A DNA stretch of 64,000 nucleotides from Arthrobacter citreus (GCA_013200995.1 CP053688.1:868001-932000); one strand, 5' to 3'; counted from the stretch's first letter, positions 27,857 to 37,424 are shown. Numbers and translations: made by a program. Notes: generated by a model from the sequence alone, not told the origin.

Positions 27857-28940
27857 ATATGGTTTAAAAAGAGTGATTAATGCAAGTGGTAGAATGAGTA
27901 TACTTGGTGTTTCTGCTCCTACAGACACAGTTATGGAAGCTATGAAAACTGGCGGACAAAATTATGTTGAAATTTCAGACTTAGTTGATAAAGCTGGGGC
28001 TCATATTGCAGGGTTACTTAAGTCTGAAGCAGCGGTTGTAGTTAATTCAGCTTCAAGTGGGATTGCTCTTTCAGTAGCTGCAATTGTTACTGAAGGTAAC
28101 CGCCGTAAAAGCGAGAGATTACACCAAGAACCAATTCAAAAAAATGAAATTGTCATGCTTAAAGGACATAACGTCCAGTATGGAGCTCCTGTTGAAACAA
28201 TGATTTTCCTTGGTGGAGGTAAATTAGTGGAAGTTGGCTATGCTAACGAAGGTAAAGCTGAGCATATTGCTGATGCGATTAATGAAAATACTGCTGCTGT
28301 CTTATACGTTAAATCTCACCATGCTGTTCAAAAGAATATGATATCAGTTGAAGAAGCTTGGGAAGTAGCAAAGGCAAAAAATGTTCCATTAATAGTAGAT
28401 GCTGCTGCTGAGGAAGATTTAGAAAAATATGTAAAAGTTTCCGATTTAGCGATCTATAGTGGTTCAAAAGCGATTGAAGGACCTACTTCAGGTATCGTAG
28501 CTGGTAAGCAAAAATATATCGATTGGTTAAAAGTGCAATTGCACTGTATCGGTAGAAGTATGAAAGTTGGAAAAGAAACAACTTTTGGACTGTTACAAGC
28601 ATTGGATGAGTATTTCGTCAAAACAGATAATAGTGAAAATGAAAAAGCTAGTTTACAAGTTTTAAAATCACTTGAGTCAATCGATGGATTAAAAATAACA
28701 ATTGTACAAGATGAAGCTGGACGCGCGATTTTTAGAGCTCGAATTCAAATAGACCCGGTTGTAACTAATACAACTGCAAAAGAAGTTAATGATCAACTGA
28801 GAAATGGTAATATTGCGATTTATACTCGAGATTATGGCGTTCGCCAAGGCTTTTTCGATATCGATCCACGACCATTACAAGCAGATGATATTTATGTAAT
28901 TGAAGCTAGGTTAAGAGCAATTTTAGGGGGAAATGAATAA
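27834..28940 (+). CDS. dgaE: PLP-dependent ammonia lyase, DgaE/SelA-like
   Basis: A 368-residue enzyme of the SelA-like fold-type I group (TIGR01437-type). Lys212 in YSGSKAIEGPTSG is the expected PLP Schiff-base lysine, with VDAAAEED upstream providing the Asp that binds the pyridine nitrogen. In Salmonella, DgaE converts D-glucosaminate-6-phosphate to 2-keto-3-deoxy-6-phosphogluconate and ammonia. The downstream gene is the matching aldolase. No PTS genes are present here, so phosphorylation may occur at another step through the PfkB kinase. Exact substrate not proven. Confidence 0.85.
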   Translation: MENTLNAKYGLKRVINASGRMSILGVSAPTDTVMEAMKTGGQNYVEISDLVDKAGAHIAGLLKSEAAVVVNSASSGIALSVAAIVTEGNRRKSERLHQEPIQKNEIVMLKGHNVQYGAPVETMIFLGGGKLVEVGYANEGKAEHIADAINENTAAVLYVKSHHAVQKNMISVEEAWEVAKAKNVPLIVDAAAEEDLEKYVKVSDLAIYSGSKAIEGPTSGIVAGKQKYIDWLKVQLHCIGRSMKVGKETTFGLLQALDEYFVKTDNSENEKASLQVLKSLESIDGLKITIVQDEAGRAIFRARIQIDPVVTNTTAKEVNDQLRNGNIAIYTRDYGVRQGFFDIDPRPLQADDIYVIEARLRAILGGNE

Positions 28941-29692
28941 TGACAAATATTGAAAAACGTTTTTATAAAAACCGTGTAGCACTAAATGTATTAGCTAATA
29001 GTATTGAAAATGCAGTTGAGGTTTTTGAAGCAGCAGAAGGACATGTGTTAGTAGGAGTTCTTTCAAAAGATTACCCTACTGTCGAGGCTGGGGTATCAGC
29101 TATGAAGGAATATGGTGAAGCTATTGATGAGGCTGTATCGATTGGACTTGGAGCTGGAGATAACAGACAAGCAGCAGTTGTAGCTGAAATCGCAAAATAT
29201 TATCCAGGCAGCCATATTAATCAAGTATTTCCTGCAGTTGGAGCAACACGCGCTAATTTAGGAGAAAAAGATAGCTGGATTAATTCACTTGTATCACCAA
29301 CAGGTAAAGTAGGATATGTAAATATCTCTACAGGTCCTGTGAGTGCAGCTAGTGAAACAGCGATTGTACCAATCAAGTCTGCAATTGCTTTAATTCGCGA
29401 CATGGGTGGTAATGCAATTAAATATTTCCCAATGAAAGGGTTAAAGCATGTTGAAGAGTACCGTGCTGTAGCTAAGGCTTGTGGGGAAGAAGGATTTGCT
29501 TTAGAGCCTACTGGTGGAATTGATTTGGAAAACTTTGAGGAAATTTTAGAAATCGCTTTACAAGAAAAAGTATCAAAAATTATTCCGCACGTTTATTCTT
29601 CTATTATTAATGAAGAAACTGGAAAAACTAATCCTGAAGATGTAAGAAAATTATTAGCAATTACTAAAAATTTGGTTGAAAAATATGCGTAA
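28940..29692 (+). CDS. dgaF: KDGP aldolase family protein, DgaF-like
   Basis: A 250-residue protein of the EF_0839/AHA_3917 (DgaF) family. It would cleave 2-keto-3-deoxy-6-phosphogluconate to pyruvate and glyceraldehyde-3-phosphate. A candidate Schiff-base Lys lies in AIKYFPMKGLKH (about residues 156-167), and EPTGGIDLENF is a phosphate-binding TIM-barrel-type segment. Its ATG overlaps the stop of the preceding gene (TAATG) and the kinase gene overlaps its end, so the three are translationally coupled. Confidence 0.85.
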   Translation: MTNIEKRFYKNRVALNVLANSIENAVEVFEAAEGHVLVGVLSKDYPTVEAGVSAMKEYGEAIDEAVSIGLGAGDNRQAAVVAEIAKYYPGSHINQVFPAVGATRANLGEKDSWINSLVSPTGKVGYVNISTGPVSAASETAIVPIKSAIALIRDMGGNAIKYFPMKGLKHVEEYRAVAKACGEEGFALEPTGGIDLENFEEILEIALQEKVSKIIPHVYSSIINEETGKTNPEDVRKLLAITKNLVEKYA

Positions 29693-30698
29693 ACAAATCG
29701 TTGCTTTTGGAGAAGTAATGATGCGATTGCAGGTGCCAGGGTATGAACTACTGGCACAGGCTAACGCATTACAATATTCGTTTTCAGGAACTGGAGTGAA
29801 TGTTGCTTCTGCAATGACAAAGCTTGGACATGACGGATTTCTCGTTACAAAATTACCTAATAATCCATTAGGTGATGCGGCAATTGCTTTCTTACAACGA
29901 TTAGGGGTAAATCGAAACTATATTTCTAGAGGTGGTAAATATCTTGGACTTTACTTTTTAGAAAATGGATTTGGACAACGCGCTAGCCGTGTAACCTATA
30001 CGAATCGATTAGAAAGTAGTTTTAATACTGCTTCACTTACCGATTATGATCTGGACTTAATTGCTAAACAAGCAGATGTTATTCATTTTTGCGGAATTAC
30101 ACTAGCAATGACGGATGATGTTCGAGAAACGATGAAAATTCTTGCTAAAAAAGTAAAAGAAAATGGTGGATTAGTTTGTTTCGACTGTAACTATAGACCA
30201 TCTCTATGGGATGGTGGATACGAAAAAGCAAAACCACATTATGAAGACATGCTATCATTAGCAGATATCGTCATGATGAATGAAAAAGATGCAATGTATG
30301 TGTTAGGAATGGAGACAGTTGAAACTTCTAGAGAAGCACAGCTAAAGGATCTAATTCCACAAGTAGCAAATCGATATAATCTAAAAACAATTGCTGGAAC
30401 GCATCGTTCGATAAACAGTGACAATACGCACTCACTTATGGGCTACATATACACGGATGGAGAGTTTTCTTTCTCTGAAAATATTTCATTTTCTGTATAT
30501 GATCGTATTGGAGCTGGAGATGCTTATACTAGTGGCATTTTACATGGCGAGTTGGCTGGTTTTTCACCTAATAAAACGGTAAAATTCGCAGCTGCAGCGG
30601 GAATGTTAGCATGTACGATCGTCGGGGATACCCCTATGTCAACAGAAGATGACATTCTTTCATCAATGGCTGGAACAATTGATGATATTAAGCGTTAG
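29685..30698 (+). CDS. PfkB-family sugar kinase (2-keto-3-deoxygluconate kinase-like)
   Basis: A 337-residue ribokinase-fold kinase with the N-terminal GEVMMRL and GTGVNVA glycine-rich signature and C-terminal DRIGAGDAYTSG containing the catalytic Asp. It resembles KdgK-type kinases that phosphorylate 2-keto-3-deoxygluconate. ATG 29685 overlaps the preceding stop. A TTG at 29676 is an alternative, and neither has a good RBS, consistent with coupling. In this operon it would supply the phosphorylated intermediate for the aldolase; whether it acts before or after deamination is unclear. Confidence 0.85.
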   Translation: MRKQIVAFGEVMMRLQVPGYELLAQANALQYSFSGTGVNVASAMTKLGHDGFLVTKLPNNPLGDAAIAFLQRLGVNRNYISRGGKYLGLYFLENGFGQRASRVTYTNRLESSFNTASLTDYDLDLIAKQADVIHFCGITLAMTDDVRETMKILAKKVKENGGLVCFDCNYRPSLWDGGYEKAKPHYEDMLSLADIVMMNEKDAMYVLGMETVETSREAQLKDLIPQVANRYNLKTIAGTHRSINSDNTHSLMGYIYTDGEFSFSENISFSVYDRIGAGDAYTSGILHGELAGFSPNKTVKFAAAAGMLACTIVGDTPMSTEDDILSSMAGTIDDIKR

Positions 30699-30713
30699 AG
30701 GAGAGGAAAGGGA

Positions 30714-31436
30714 ATGAATGTGAATCGTAAAAAAGGACCATTGTATTTGCAAATAAAAGAAATGATTAAGGATCGAATTTTACATGGAGTTTATCCAATT
30801 CACTCAAACATTCCCTCTGAACCTCAATTAGAAGAAGAATTTAGTGTTAGTAAAATAACGATTAGAAATGCTATTAAAGAGCTTGTTCAAGAAGGATACT
30901 TAGAAAAGAAAAGTGGTAAAGGGACAAAAGTTATTGCAAATGTTACAAGTGCAAAACTTTCAAAAGGAAAACGTTTTACAGAATTATTAGTTGAAGAAGG
31001 ACATCATATTACAAAAAAAGTGCTAAGTATCAAAAAGCCTGAAATAGCAACGGAATCAATACCGTATTCTTTATTTGGTAATAAATATGTCCAAATTGAG
31101 CGAATTTATTTGCTGGAAAATGAACCTTATATTCACTTTACGCACTATATTTCATTAGAAGTAACAGATGAGGAAATAGAAGAAATACAGTTTAGTTCGT
31201 TATATCGCTTCTTAGAAGAAAATAATATTCGACTTGAATCGTTTCGAGATGAGTTTGCAGTAGCAGTTGCTCCAGATCATGTTTGCGAAATATTAAATTT
31301 AGAAAATGGAACAACAACATTAAAAAGAATTCGTCGCTCTAGTGATGAAGATGGAAATGTTTTAGAGTTTAGTGAGGCTTACTATAATACTGCTAAACAA
31401 AATTACATTGTAACTTACAATGATTCAACGCAGTAA
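30714..31436 (+). CDS. GntR-family regulator, HutC subfamily (UTRA domain)
   Basis: A 240-residue regulator: winged helix (about 8-72, SEPQLEEEFSVSKITIRNAIKELVQEGYLEK) and UTRA effector domain (about 90-235). It probably represses this operon and is released by a sugar-acid phosphate. The palindrome at 26636-26647 beside the promoter is a candidate site. RBS GAGGAGAGG. It stands between the kinase and permease genes, 15 bases after the kinase. Confidence 0.9.
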   Translation: MNVNRKKGPLYLQIKEMIKDRILHGVYPIHSNIPSEPQLEEEFSVSKITIRNAIKELVQEGYLEKKSGKGTKVIANVTSAKLSKGKRFTELLVEEGHHITKKVLSIKKPEIATESIPYSLFGNKYVQIERIYLLENEPYIHFTHYISLEVTDEEIEEIQFSSLYRFLEENNIRLESFRDEFAVAVAPDHVCEILNLENGTTTLKRIRRSSDEDGNVLEFSEAYYNTAKQNYIVTYNDSTQ

Positions 31437-31487
31437 GTTTCCTTCTTTGTTTAAAATGTAAGCGATTTCTAAGGGAGAGTGTTTAGG

Positions 31488-32813
31488 ATGGATTTATATT
31501 TAATCGCCATTACTTTAATAGCGATCGTAATCGTTATTTTAGGTGTATCATGGTGGAAATGGCATGCATTTATTAGTTTATCAGTAGCCGGCCTTTTTCT
31601 AGCAATTTTTTCAGGTGTACCAATGGACAAGATCGTTACAGCATATGAAACAGGAGTAGGGGCTGTTCTTGGGCATCTTGTTGGAATTTTAGCTTTAGGT
31701 ACAATCTTAGGAAAGATGATGTCGGATTCAGGTGCAGGTATGCAAGTAGCTGATTTCTTTATCAAAAAATTTGGCGTGAAAAACCTGCCATGGGCGATGC
31801 TTCTTTCTGGCTTTATTATTGGGATACCAGTGTTTTTTGAAGTAGGTCTAGTAATCTTACTACCTCTTGTTATCTCAATACGCAAATCTACTAATTCAAA
31901 TATTTTATTAATTGGTATTCCAGTTCTTGCTGGTCTATCAATTGTACACGGGTTAGTTCCACCACATCCTGGGGCTATGACAGCAATTGGTATTTATAAT
32001 GCAAACTTAGGACATGTCCTTCTTTACTCATTAATCATTGCTTTTCCAACAGCAATTATTGCTGGACCAATCTTCTCTAAATGGATTCATAAACGTGTAA
32101 TACCTATTGGAGAACCTGAATTAATTAGAGTAGAAACGAAATCAAACGCACTACCAAGTACTGGCGTATCATTCTTTATCATTTTACTACCTGTATTACT
32201 AATGGTATTAACAGTCATAACGCCATATCTTTCTTTACCTGAAGCAATTGGTAAATTTTTCATCTTAATTGGTAGTCCAGTTATCGCTCTATTAATCTCT
32301 TGTTTTGCAGCATATTATTTACTAGGTTATCGTCAAGGAATGGACAAAACATTAATAAAGAAATTAACGGAAGAATGTCTATTACCATTAGCTTCAATCA
32401 TTCTAATTATCGGAGCAGGTGGAGCATTTAAGCAAATTCTAATTGAAAGCGGTGTAGGTACTGCGATTGCAACAATGTCAGAGCAAATGTCATTATCACC
32501 AATCGTGCTTGCATTTTTAGTAGCTGGTTTAATTCGAATTGCTACAGGCTCAGCAACTGTTGCATTAACAACAGCAGCAGGGATCGTTTCACCAGTAGTG
32601 CAGCATATGACTGGTGTTAATTTAGAATTACTAGTAATCGCAACTGGAGCTGGTTCACTAATGTTTTCACATGTAAATGACGCAGGCTTCTGGTTAGTAA
32701 AAGAATATTTAGGTTTAACTGTAAAAGAAACATTTAAAACGTGGACAGTAATGGAAACGCTTCTTTCTTTTATAGCGTTTGGACTAACTTTGGTTCTAGA
32801 TATATTTATTTAA
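31488..32813 (+). CDS. GntP-family gluconate-type permease
   Basis: A 441-residue membrane protein with about 12-14 hydrophobic segments and the GntP features (GVPMDKIVTAYETGVG, PPHPGAM, ATGSATVALTTAAGI, SHVNDAGFW). GntP permeases import gluconate-like sugar acids with protons. It is the last gene of the operon and replaces the PTS of the Salmonella dga locus, which implies uptake of an unphosphorylated sugar acid. ATG 31488 has AGGGAGA at 9 bases; the GTG at 31479 abuts that site. Confidence 0.9.
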   Translation: MDLYLIAITLIAIVIVILGVSWWKWHAFISLSVAGLFLAIFSGVPMDKIVTAYETGVGAVLGHLVGILALGTILGKMMSDSGAGMQVADFFIKKFGVKNLPWAMLLSGFIIGIPVFFEVGLVILLPLVISIRKSTNSNILLIGIPVLAGLSIVHGLVPPHPGAMTAIGIYNANLGHVLLYSLIIAFPTAIIAGPIFSKWIHKRVIPIGEPELIRVETKSNALPSTGVSFFIILLPVLLMVLTVITPYLSLPEAIGKFFILIGSPVIALLISCFAAYYLLGYRQGMDKTLIKKLTEECLLPLASIILIIGAGGAFKQILIESGVGTAIATMSEQMSLSPIVLAFLVAGLIRIATGSATVALTTAAGIVSPVVQHMTGVNLELLVIATGAGSLMFSHVNDAGFWLVKEYLGLTVKETFKTWTVMETLLSFIAFGLTLVLDIFI

Positions 32814-32818
32814 TGAAA

Positions 32819-32850
32819 AAGGGAAGTTTCGTTGAGAGACTTCCTTTTTA
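32819..32850 (+). terminator. Terminator of the GntP operon
   Basis: AAGGGAAGT-TTCGTTGAGAG-ACTTCCTTTTT forms a GGAAGT/ACTTCC stem with a T run. Confidence 0.75.
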
Positions 32851-32898
32851 TATTGTAATTAAGTTTGAGAGAATTACGAAAACAATATGTAGATTATT

Positions 32899-33060
32899 CA
32901 TAAAGCTGTGAACTTTGTACATAAAGCGTGGGTTTGTGTTCGTAAAGCACGGAACTTTGCCCATAAAGCACAAAATTATGGTCATAAAGAACGGTATTAT
33001 GCCTGAAATGCACGGCAATTAAGTTCATAAAGCACAAATTTACGTTCATAAAGAAAACTC
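32899..33060 (+). repeat. Eight tandem 21-bp degenerate repeats
   Basis: Units start with CATAAAGC or a variant at 32899, 32920, 32941, 32962, 32983, 33004, 33026 and 33047. Spacing is 21 bases except one of 22. The second half of each unit is more variable (for example ACGGAACTTTGCC). The array lies between the GntP terminator and the terminator of the convergent minus-strand gene and is non-coding. Function unknown. Confidence 0.85.
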
Positions 33061-33086
33061 ACTGCAAAAATAACTAGTGAGTTTTC
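33053..33086 (-). terminator. Terminator of the ring-cleaving dioxygenase gene
   Basis: A perfect 11-bp stem GAAAACTCACT/AGTGAGTTTTC 36 bases beyond the minus-strand stop. It overlaps the last unit of the 21-bp repeats. Confidence 0.7.
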
Positions 33087-33121
33087 AATTTAATTGTATT
33101 TAGTTTAGAGTAAACCCCTTA

Positions 33122-34096
33122 TTAATGATTATTGAAGTCTAAAGGACGCAAGCTTGCTTCGATCTCAGCTCGATTAGGTTCAAGAAATGGAGGCAATGCT
33201 AGTCGTTCCCCTAAAGTATCAATATGCTCATCGACGTCAAATCCTGGTGTATCTGTTGATAATTCGAATAAAATATGATTTGGTTCCCTAAAATAGAGCG
33301 CTTTAAAATAATATCGTTCAACTTTACCCGAGTTCATGATGCCAAGTGAATTAATTTCTTCTGCCCATTTGTCGTATTCTTCAATGTTTGGTACTCGAAA
33401 TGCAACATGGTGTACACTACCGCGGCCAGGTCTTGCTCTAGGTAGATCAGGTCTTTCTTCTAAGTGCACCTCTGCCCCTGCACCGCCTAAACCTATTTTA
33501 TAAACTTCTATATTTGCGAAGTTTCCATCTAATGAAGGATATGTACCAACAAGCTTAAATCCTAATACTTCTGTTAAGATTCTACTAGTAGGAGAAGAAT
33601 CTTTTACAGTTAAAGTTACTGGACCTAAACCAAGAATTCCATGTTCAGTTGGAATATCCGATTGATTCCAAGGAGTACCTGGTGCAACTCCAGTTTCTCC
33701 GTTATCGGCTACTAAAATTAAACTTGTTCCTTCAAAGTCTCTAAATGCAAGTGTATCGCGATTTGCCCTTTTACTAATTTGGTCATGTGAGATGTTCAGC
33801 TTAGTAAAGCGATCTTTCCAATAATTTAATGAGTCAGTGGTTGCTACTCTTAATGAAGTTGAAGATATTATAGAATGACCTGGATAGGAATTTCCTATAT
33901 TAGGAATGTCAAAAAAGGTAATTTCCGTCCCAGGATTTGCTTTAGCATCTCCATAAAATAAATGATAACTAGATGTATTATCTTGATTTACAGTTTTCTT
34001 AACAAGTCTCATACCTAGAATCTTCGTATAAAACTCATAATTCTTCTCAGCCATTCCAGTCAGTAGTGAAACATGATGAATTCCTAGTAATTCCAC
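33122..34096 (-). CDS. Ring-cleaving dioxygenase, VOC family (MhqO/LinE-like)
   Basis: A 324-residue protein made of two glyoxalase/extradiol-dioxygenase (VOC) modules. Metal-ligand candidates are His in GIHHVSLL (N-terminal), His in VHHVAFRV and Glu in ILFELSTD. B. subtilis MhqO has this architecture and helps remove quinones. The frame is open from GTG 34105, but the GTG at 34096 stands 10 bases after AAAGGA and is preferred. No MarR-type regulator is adjacent. It converges on the GntP operon. Confidence 0.85.
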   Translation of the reverse strand: MELLGIHHVSLLTGMAEKNYEFYTKILGMRLVKKTVNQDNTSSYHLFYGDAKANPGTEITFFDIPNIGNSYPGHSIISSTSLRVATTDSLNYWKDRFTKLNISHDQISKRANRDTLAFRDFEGTSLILVADNGETGVAPGTPWNQSDIPTEHGILGLGPVTLTVKDSSPTSRILTEVLGFKLVGTYPSLDGNFANIEVYKIGLGGAGAEVHLEERPDLPRARPGRGSVHHVAFRVPNIEEYDKWAEEINSLGIMNSGKVERYYFKALYFREPNHILFELSTDTPGFDVDEHIDTLGERLALPPFLEPNRAEIEASLRPLDFNNH

Positions 34097-34240
34097 TAAA
34101 ATCACGTCCTTTTTAAAATTTAATCGGATATTCCTTATGTATAAATAAAAATTGTTTAGAGTTAAAGGTGAACTTTATGTTAAACTGTTATCTAATAATT
34201 ATAATATTCAGATAAATACATTGGAAGGAGGAATAAAGAT

Positions 34241-35131
34241 TTGTACTTTGGTTATTTATTAATTCTACTTTCTGCAACAGCGTTCGGATTAATGCCTATT
34301 TTTGCGCTCTATGCATATGATCAAAATATAAGTGTTAATACATTATTATTTTTAAGATTTACTTTTGCAGCAATCATGTTCTTTAGTTACTTAGTTTTTA
34401 CTAAAAAACTAGTAACAATTACGAAAAAGCAATTATTATTGTTCATTTTATTAGGTGGAATATTATACATGCTTCAATCGAGTTTCTATTTTAGCTCGGT
34501 CAAATACATACCAGCTTCATTAGCAGCTTTAATCCTTTATTTATATCCGGTTTTTGTTGCACTTCTATCTTTTCTAGTAAATAAAGAACAATTTACGAAA
34601 ACGATAACGATCTCAATTTTATTATCTTTAATTGGAATTATACTAGTATTAGGAACTCCTGCAGAAAATATTAATCTATTTGGAATCATATTGGCTTTAT
34701 CTGCAGCTGTTGTTTACTCAATCTACATAATTGTTGGTGGAAGGGTTTCTTTGGAAGTGCCTCCTTTAGTGACAAGTGCTTATATTTCATTATTTGCTTC
34801 CATTTCATTTTTTCTAGTTGGGATGTCCACAAGTTCAATTCATATTCATTTAAAATTTGTTGGTTGGCTTTCTATTTTAGGCATTTCAATTATTTCGAGT
34901 GTCATAGCAATGAGTGCATTTTTCACTGGTGTTAAACTAATTGGTCCAACTAAAGGTGCAGTATTGAGTATGGTTGAACCTGTAGTGACAATTATGTGTT
35001 CAACTATTTTATTTCATGAAAATATGAGCTTATTTCAACTACTTGGTGGCACCGTAGTATTAGGTGGTGCATTACTAGTTGTTGTAACTTCTGAGAAGAA
35101 AAAGATTGTTGAGAATAAAATGGATTTTTAA
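34241..35131 (+). CDS. EamA (DMT superfamily) transporter
   Basis: A 296-residue integral membrane protein of ten predicted helices formed by two EamA repeats (about 1-140 and 148-286). Conserved features include the PASLAALILYLYPVFVALLS block in repeat one and the corresponding GPTKGAVLSMVEPV in repeat two. TTG start with a strong GGAAGGAGG 8 bases upstream. Substrate cannot be inferred; amino acids or metabolites are typical. Single gene. Confidence 0.9.
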   Translation: MYFGYLLILLSATAFGLMPIFALYAYDQNISVNTLLFLRFTFAAIMFFSYLVFTKKLVTITKKQLLLFILLGGILYMLQSSFYFSSVKYIPASLAALILYLYPVFVALLSFLVNKEQFTKTITISILLSLIGIILVLGTPAENINLFGIILALSAAVVYSIYIIVGGRVSLEVPPLVTSAYISLFASISFFLVGMSTSSIHIHLKFVGWLSILGISIISSVIAMSAFFTGVKLIGPTKGAVLSMVEPVVTIMCSTILFHENMSLFQLLGGTVVLGGALLVVVTSEKKKIVENKMDF

Positions 35132-35176
35132 AAGTATTATGATAAAATGTATTAATAATATTAGTTTGAAAATTTG

Positions 35177-35200
35177 GGACTGCGATTGCGGTTCTTTTTA
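35177..35200 (+). terminator. Terminator of the EamA gene
   Basis: GGACTGC and GCGGTTC pair (two G-U) over a GATT loop, then TTTTTA. Confidence 0.6.
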
Positions 35201-35219
35201 CTATGTAAGGAGTTAGATT

Positions 35220-35756
35220 ATGTTTGAACTGAAATTAAAAAATGAAGAAGTAGTAACCATTCGTCAAGCAACAAGCAGTGATGCTAGAACAATCATAGAT
35301 TTTTATAATATCGTTGGCGGAGAAACAAATTTCCTATCATTTGGTGGAAATGAGTTTAAAAGAGAAGAAGAAGAGTATAAGACATATTTGGAAGACACGC
35401 TTAATGAAAAGAACTCAGTTATATTATTAGGTACTATAAATGATCAAATAATAAGTATCGCTTCAATTAACTCTAGTCAAAAACAACGAACAAAACATGT
35501 AGGTACTTTAGGGATTGTCATAAAAAAAGAGTATTGGGGAATAGGGTTAGGAAAGTTATTAATGCAATCATTAATTGATTGGGCTAAGGAAAATGAAATC
35601 ACTCGAAAAATTCAATTAGTTACAAGTGAAAATAATCTTAAAGCTATTCAATTATATAAAAATTTAGGATTTGAAATCGAAGGAATAATGAAGGAAGATA
35701 CATTTATTAATGGGGAATATTGTAATACATTAATGATGGGCCTATTTATTAAATAA
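35220..35756 (+). CDS. GNAT-family N-acetyltransferase
   Basis: A 178-residue GNAT enzyme. The acetyl-CoA loop is GTLGIVIKKEYWGIGLGKLL (Q/RxxGxG/A-type), followed by NLKAIQLYKNLGFEIEG, the usual beta5-alpha4 signature. Overall it resembles RimJ/RimL or PhnO-like small-molecule/protein acetyltransferases, but the acceptor is unknown. RBS AAGGAG. Single gene between the EamA transporter and the diguanylate cyclase. Confidence 0.9.
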   Translation: MFELKLKNEEVVTIRQATSSDARTIIDFYNIVGGETNFLSFGGNEFKREEEEYKTYLEDTLNEKNSVILLGTINDQIISIASINSSQKQRTKHVGTLGIVIKKEYWGIGLGKLLMQSLIDWAKENEITRKIQLVTSENNLKAIQLYKNLGFEIEGIMKEDTFINGEYCNTLMMGLFIK

Positions 35757-35862
35757 ACAAAAGATAACTCAGTACATTCTAAAATCCCATTTAAAAAACG
35801 GATGAAGCATCAATCATGTACTAAAGAGTATCCTATAATTAAGCAATTTTAAAGGTGTAAAT

Positions 35863-37371
35863 ATGATAAAAGATTTATTTCTTAATTTTTCATTGTTAAT
35901 ATTTTTCTTAATAGGCTTTAATCGATTACAAAATTTTTTAAGACAAAGATATCAAAGAGACTTTCCAGTTTTTGTTGGTATAATTCATGGGATATTTGGT
36001 ATTATATTAATATTTTTTGGAATGAAAATTTATGAAAATAACATATTAGATTTAAGACAGCTTGCCATTTTAACTGCTGCATATTTTGGAGGATTAAGAG
36101 CTACGATCATTACAGGTGTGATGCTTATAGTCTTTCGTTTTTCATACTTCGGTGTGAGTGATGGTTCTATTTATGCTTGTATTACAATCTCGATCAGTGC
36201 AATTGTCAGCGGATTTCTAAATAGATGGCTCAAATCATACTGGCTTAAGTGGTTCAGTATGATTACCTTTTTAGTGCTATTAAGTTGTTTTTTCTTTGTC
36301 TATCAAACGATTGAATATTCAAATTCAGTTTTTCCAATCATGCCAATTTACGAAATGTCGCTTATTTTAGGGGGCGTGTTTATTGCTGCTTTTATCCACT
36401 TCTTAAATAAAAGTGACAAATTAAAGCTTGCATTAAAAGAAAGCGAAGAAAGCTATCGAACATTAATAGAGACTTCTCCTGATGGCATATTTGTCCAAAT
36501 TGACGGCATTATAAAGTTAGCTAATCAAAAAGCAGCATCACTCCTTGGTGCAAAATCTCCGTCTGACTTAATTGATCTTAATGTTTTTGATTTGATTGAA
36601 CCAATTGGTTTAACGGAATCTTATGATCGATATTATCAATTTATGAATGGAGATCAAAAGCAGGACCATAAGGAAAGTACATATATCCGATTAGATGGGT
36701 TGAAAATTGATTTTTCTTTTTCTAGTTCTAAAGTAATTTACCAAGGGCAATTAGCAACCATGGTTAGTTTTAGAGATATTTCTGAACAAAAAGAGTCACA
36801 ACGTAAACTGCAGCATGCAAATCACTTATTACACAAACTATCAATCACAGACGGATTAACTGGATTAGCGAATAGACGTTATTTTGATGAAATATTTAAA
36901 GTTAAGTGGAACGAGGCGTTAATGAATCAAACTCCGATTTCATTAATTCTCATTGATATTGATTCATTTAAAAAATTCAATGATACTTATGGACATTTAG
37001 AAGGGGATAAATGTCTGCAGTTGGTCGCAAATATAATATCTAAAAATTTGCGACGAGAAGAGGACTTTTCTGCAAGATACGGCGGTGAAGAATTCATTGG
37101 GATTCTATCAGGTCTATCTGAAGAAGAATCGATCGTCATTGCAGAAAGTATACGAGAGAGAATCATAGATTTAAAGATTCCAAATATAAACTCTTTAGCA
37201 ATCCCATTTGTTAGTACAAGCATTGGATTAGTTAATTTAGTACCAAACGAGTCATTGCATTTTGTTGATGCTATAAATTTTGCGGATAAAGCATTGTACG
37301 AGGCTAAAATGAATGGTAGAAATCAAGTAATCGTGTATTCAGTAGGTACTGAAGTGTCATTTAATAAATAG
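35863..37371 (+). CDS. Membrane diguanylate cyclase (5TM-PAS-GGDEF)
   Basis: A 502-residue protein: five to six N-terminal transmembrane helices of the LytS/YhcK type (about 5-185), a PAS domain (about 195-310) and a GGDEF domain (about 335-495). The active-site motif is GGEEF at residues 407-411, so it should synthesise c-di-GMP. The inhibitory RxxD site (Arg398-Asp401) lies five residues upstream, allowing product feedback. The layout matches DgcK/YhcK-type cyclases of Bacillus with an added PAS sensor. A linker coiled coil lies before GGDEF. Confidence 0.92.
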   Translation: MIKDLFLNFSLLIFFLIGFNRLQNFLRQRYQRDFPVFVGIIHGIFGIILIFFGMKIYENNILDLRQLAILTAAYFGGLRATIITGVMLIVFRFSYFGVSDGSIYACITISISAIVSGFLNRWLKSYWLKWFSMITFLVLLSCFFFVYQTIEYSNSVFPIMPIYEMSLILGGVFIAAFIHFLNKSDKLKLALKESEESYRTLIETSPDGIFVQIDGIIKLANQKAASLLGAKSPSDLIDLNVFDLIEPIGLTESYDRYYQFMNGDQKQDHKESTYIRLDGLKIDFSFSSSKVIYQGQLATMVSFRDISEQKESQRKLQHANHLLHKLSITDGLTGLANRRYFDEIFKVKWNEALMNQTPISLILIDIDSFKKFNDTYGHLEGDKCLQLVANIISKNLRREEDFSARYGGEEFIGILSGLSEEESIVIAESIRERIIDLKIPNINSLAIPFVSTSIGLVNLVPNESLHFVDAINFADKALYEAKMNGRNQVIVYSVGTEVSFNK

Positions 37372-37376
37372 ATATA

Positions 37377-37412
37377 AAGCCTTGGGATTTACTATTCACA
37401 AGGCTTTTAAAT
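37377..37412. terminator. Bidirectional terminator between convergent genes
   Basis: AAGCCTTG and CAAGGCTT flank a 14-base loop. T- and A-rich sequence follows on both sides, serving the cyclase gene and the minus-strand gene at 37425. Confidence 0.75.
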
Positions 37413-37424
37413 TAAATATAGTTT

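Noticed and set aside
32899..33060. CRISPR array
   Set aside because: The 21-base units are contiguous, with no constant repeat/unique spacer structure, and no cas gene is present.
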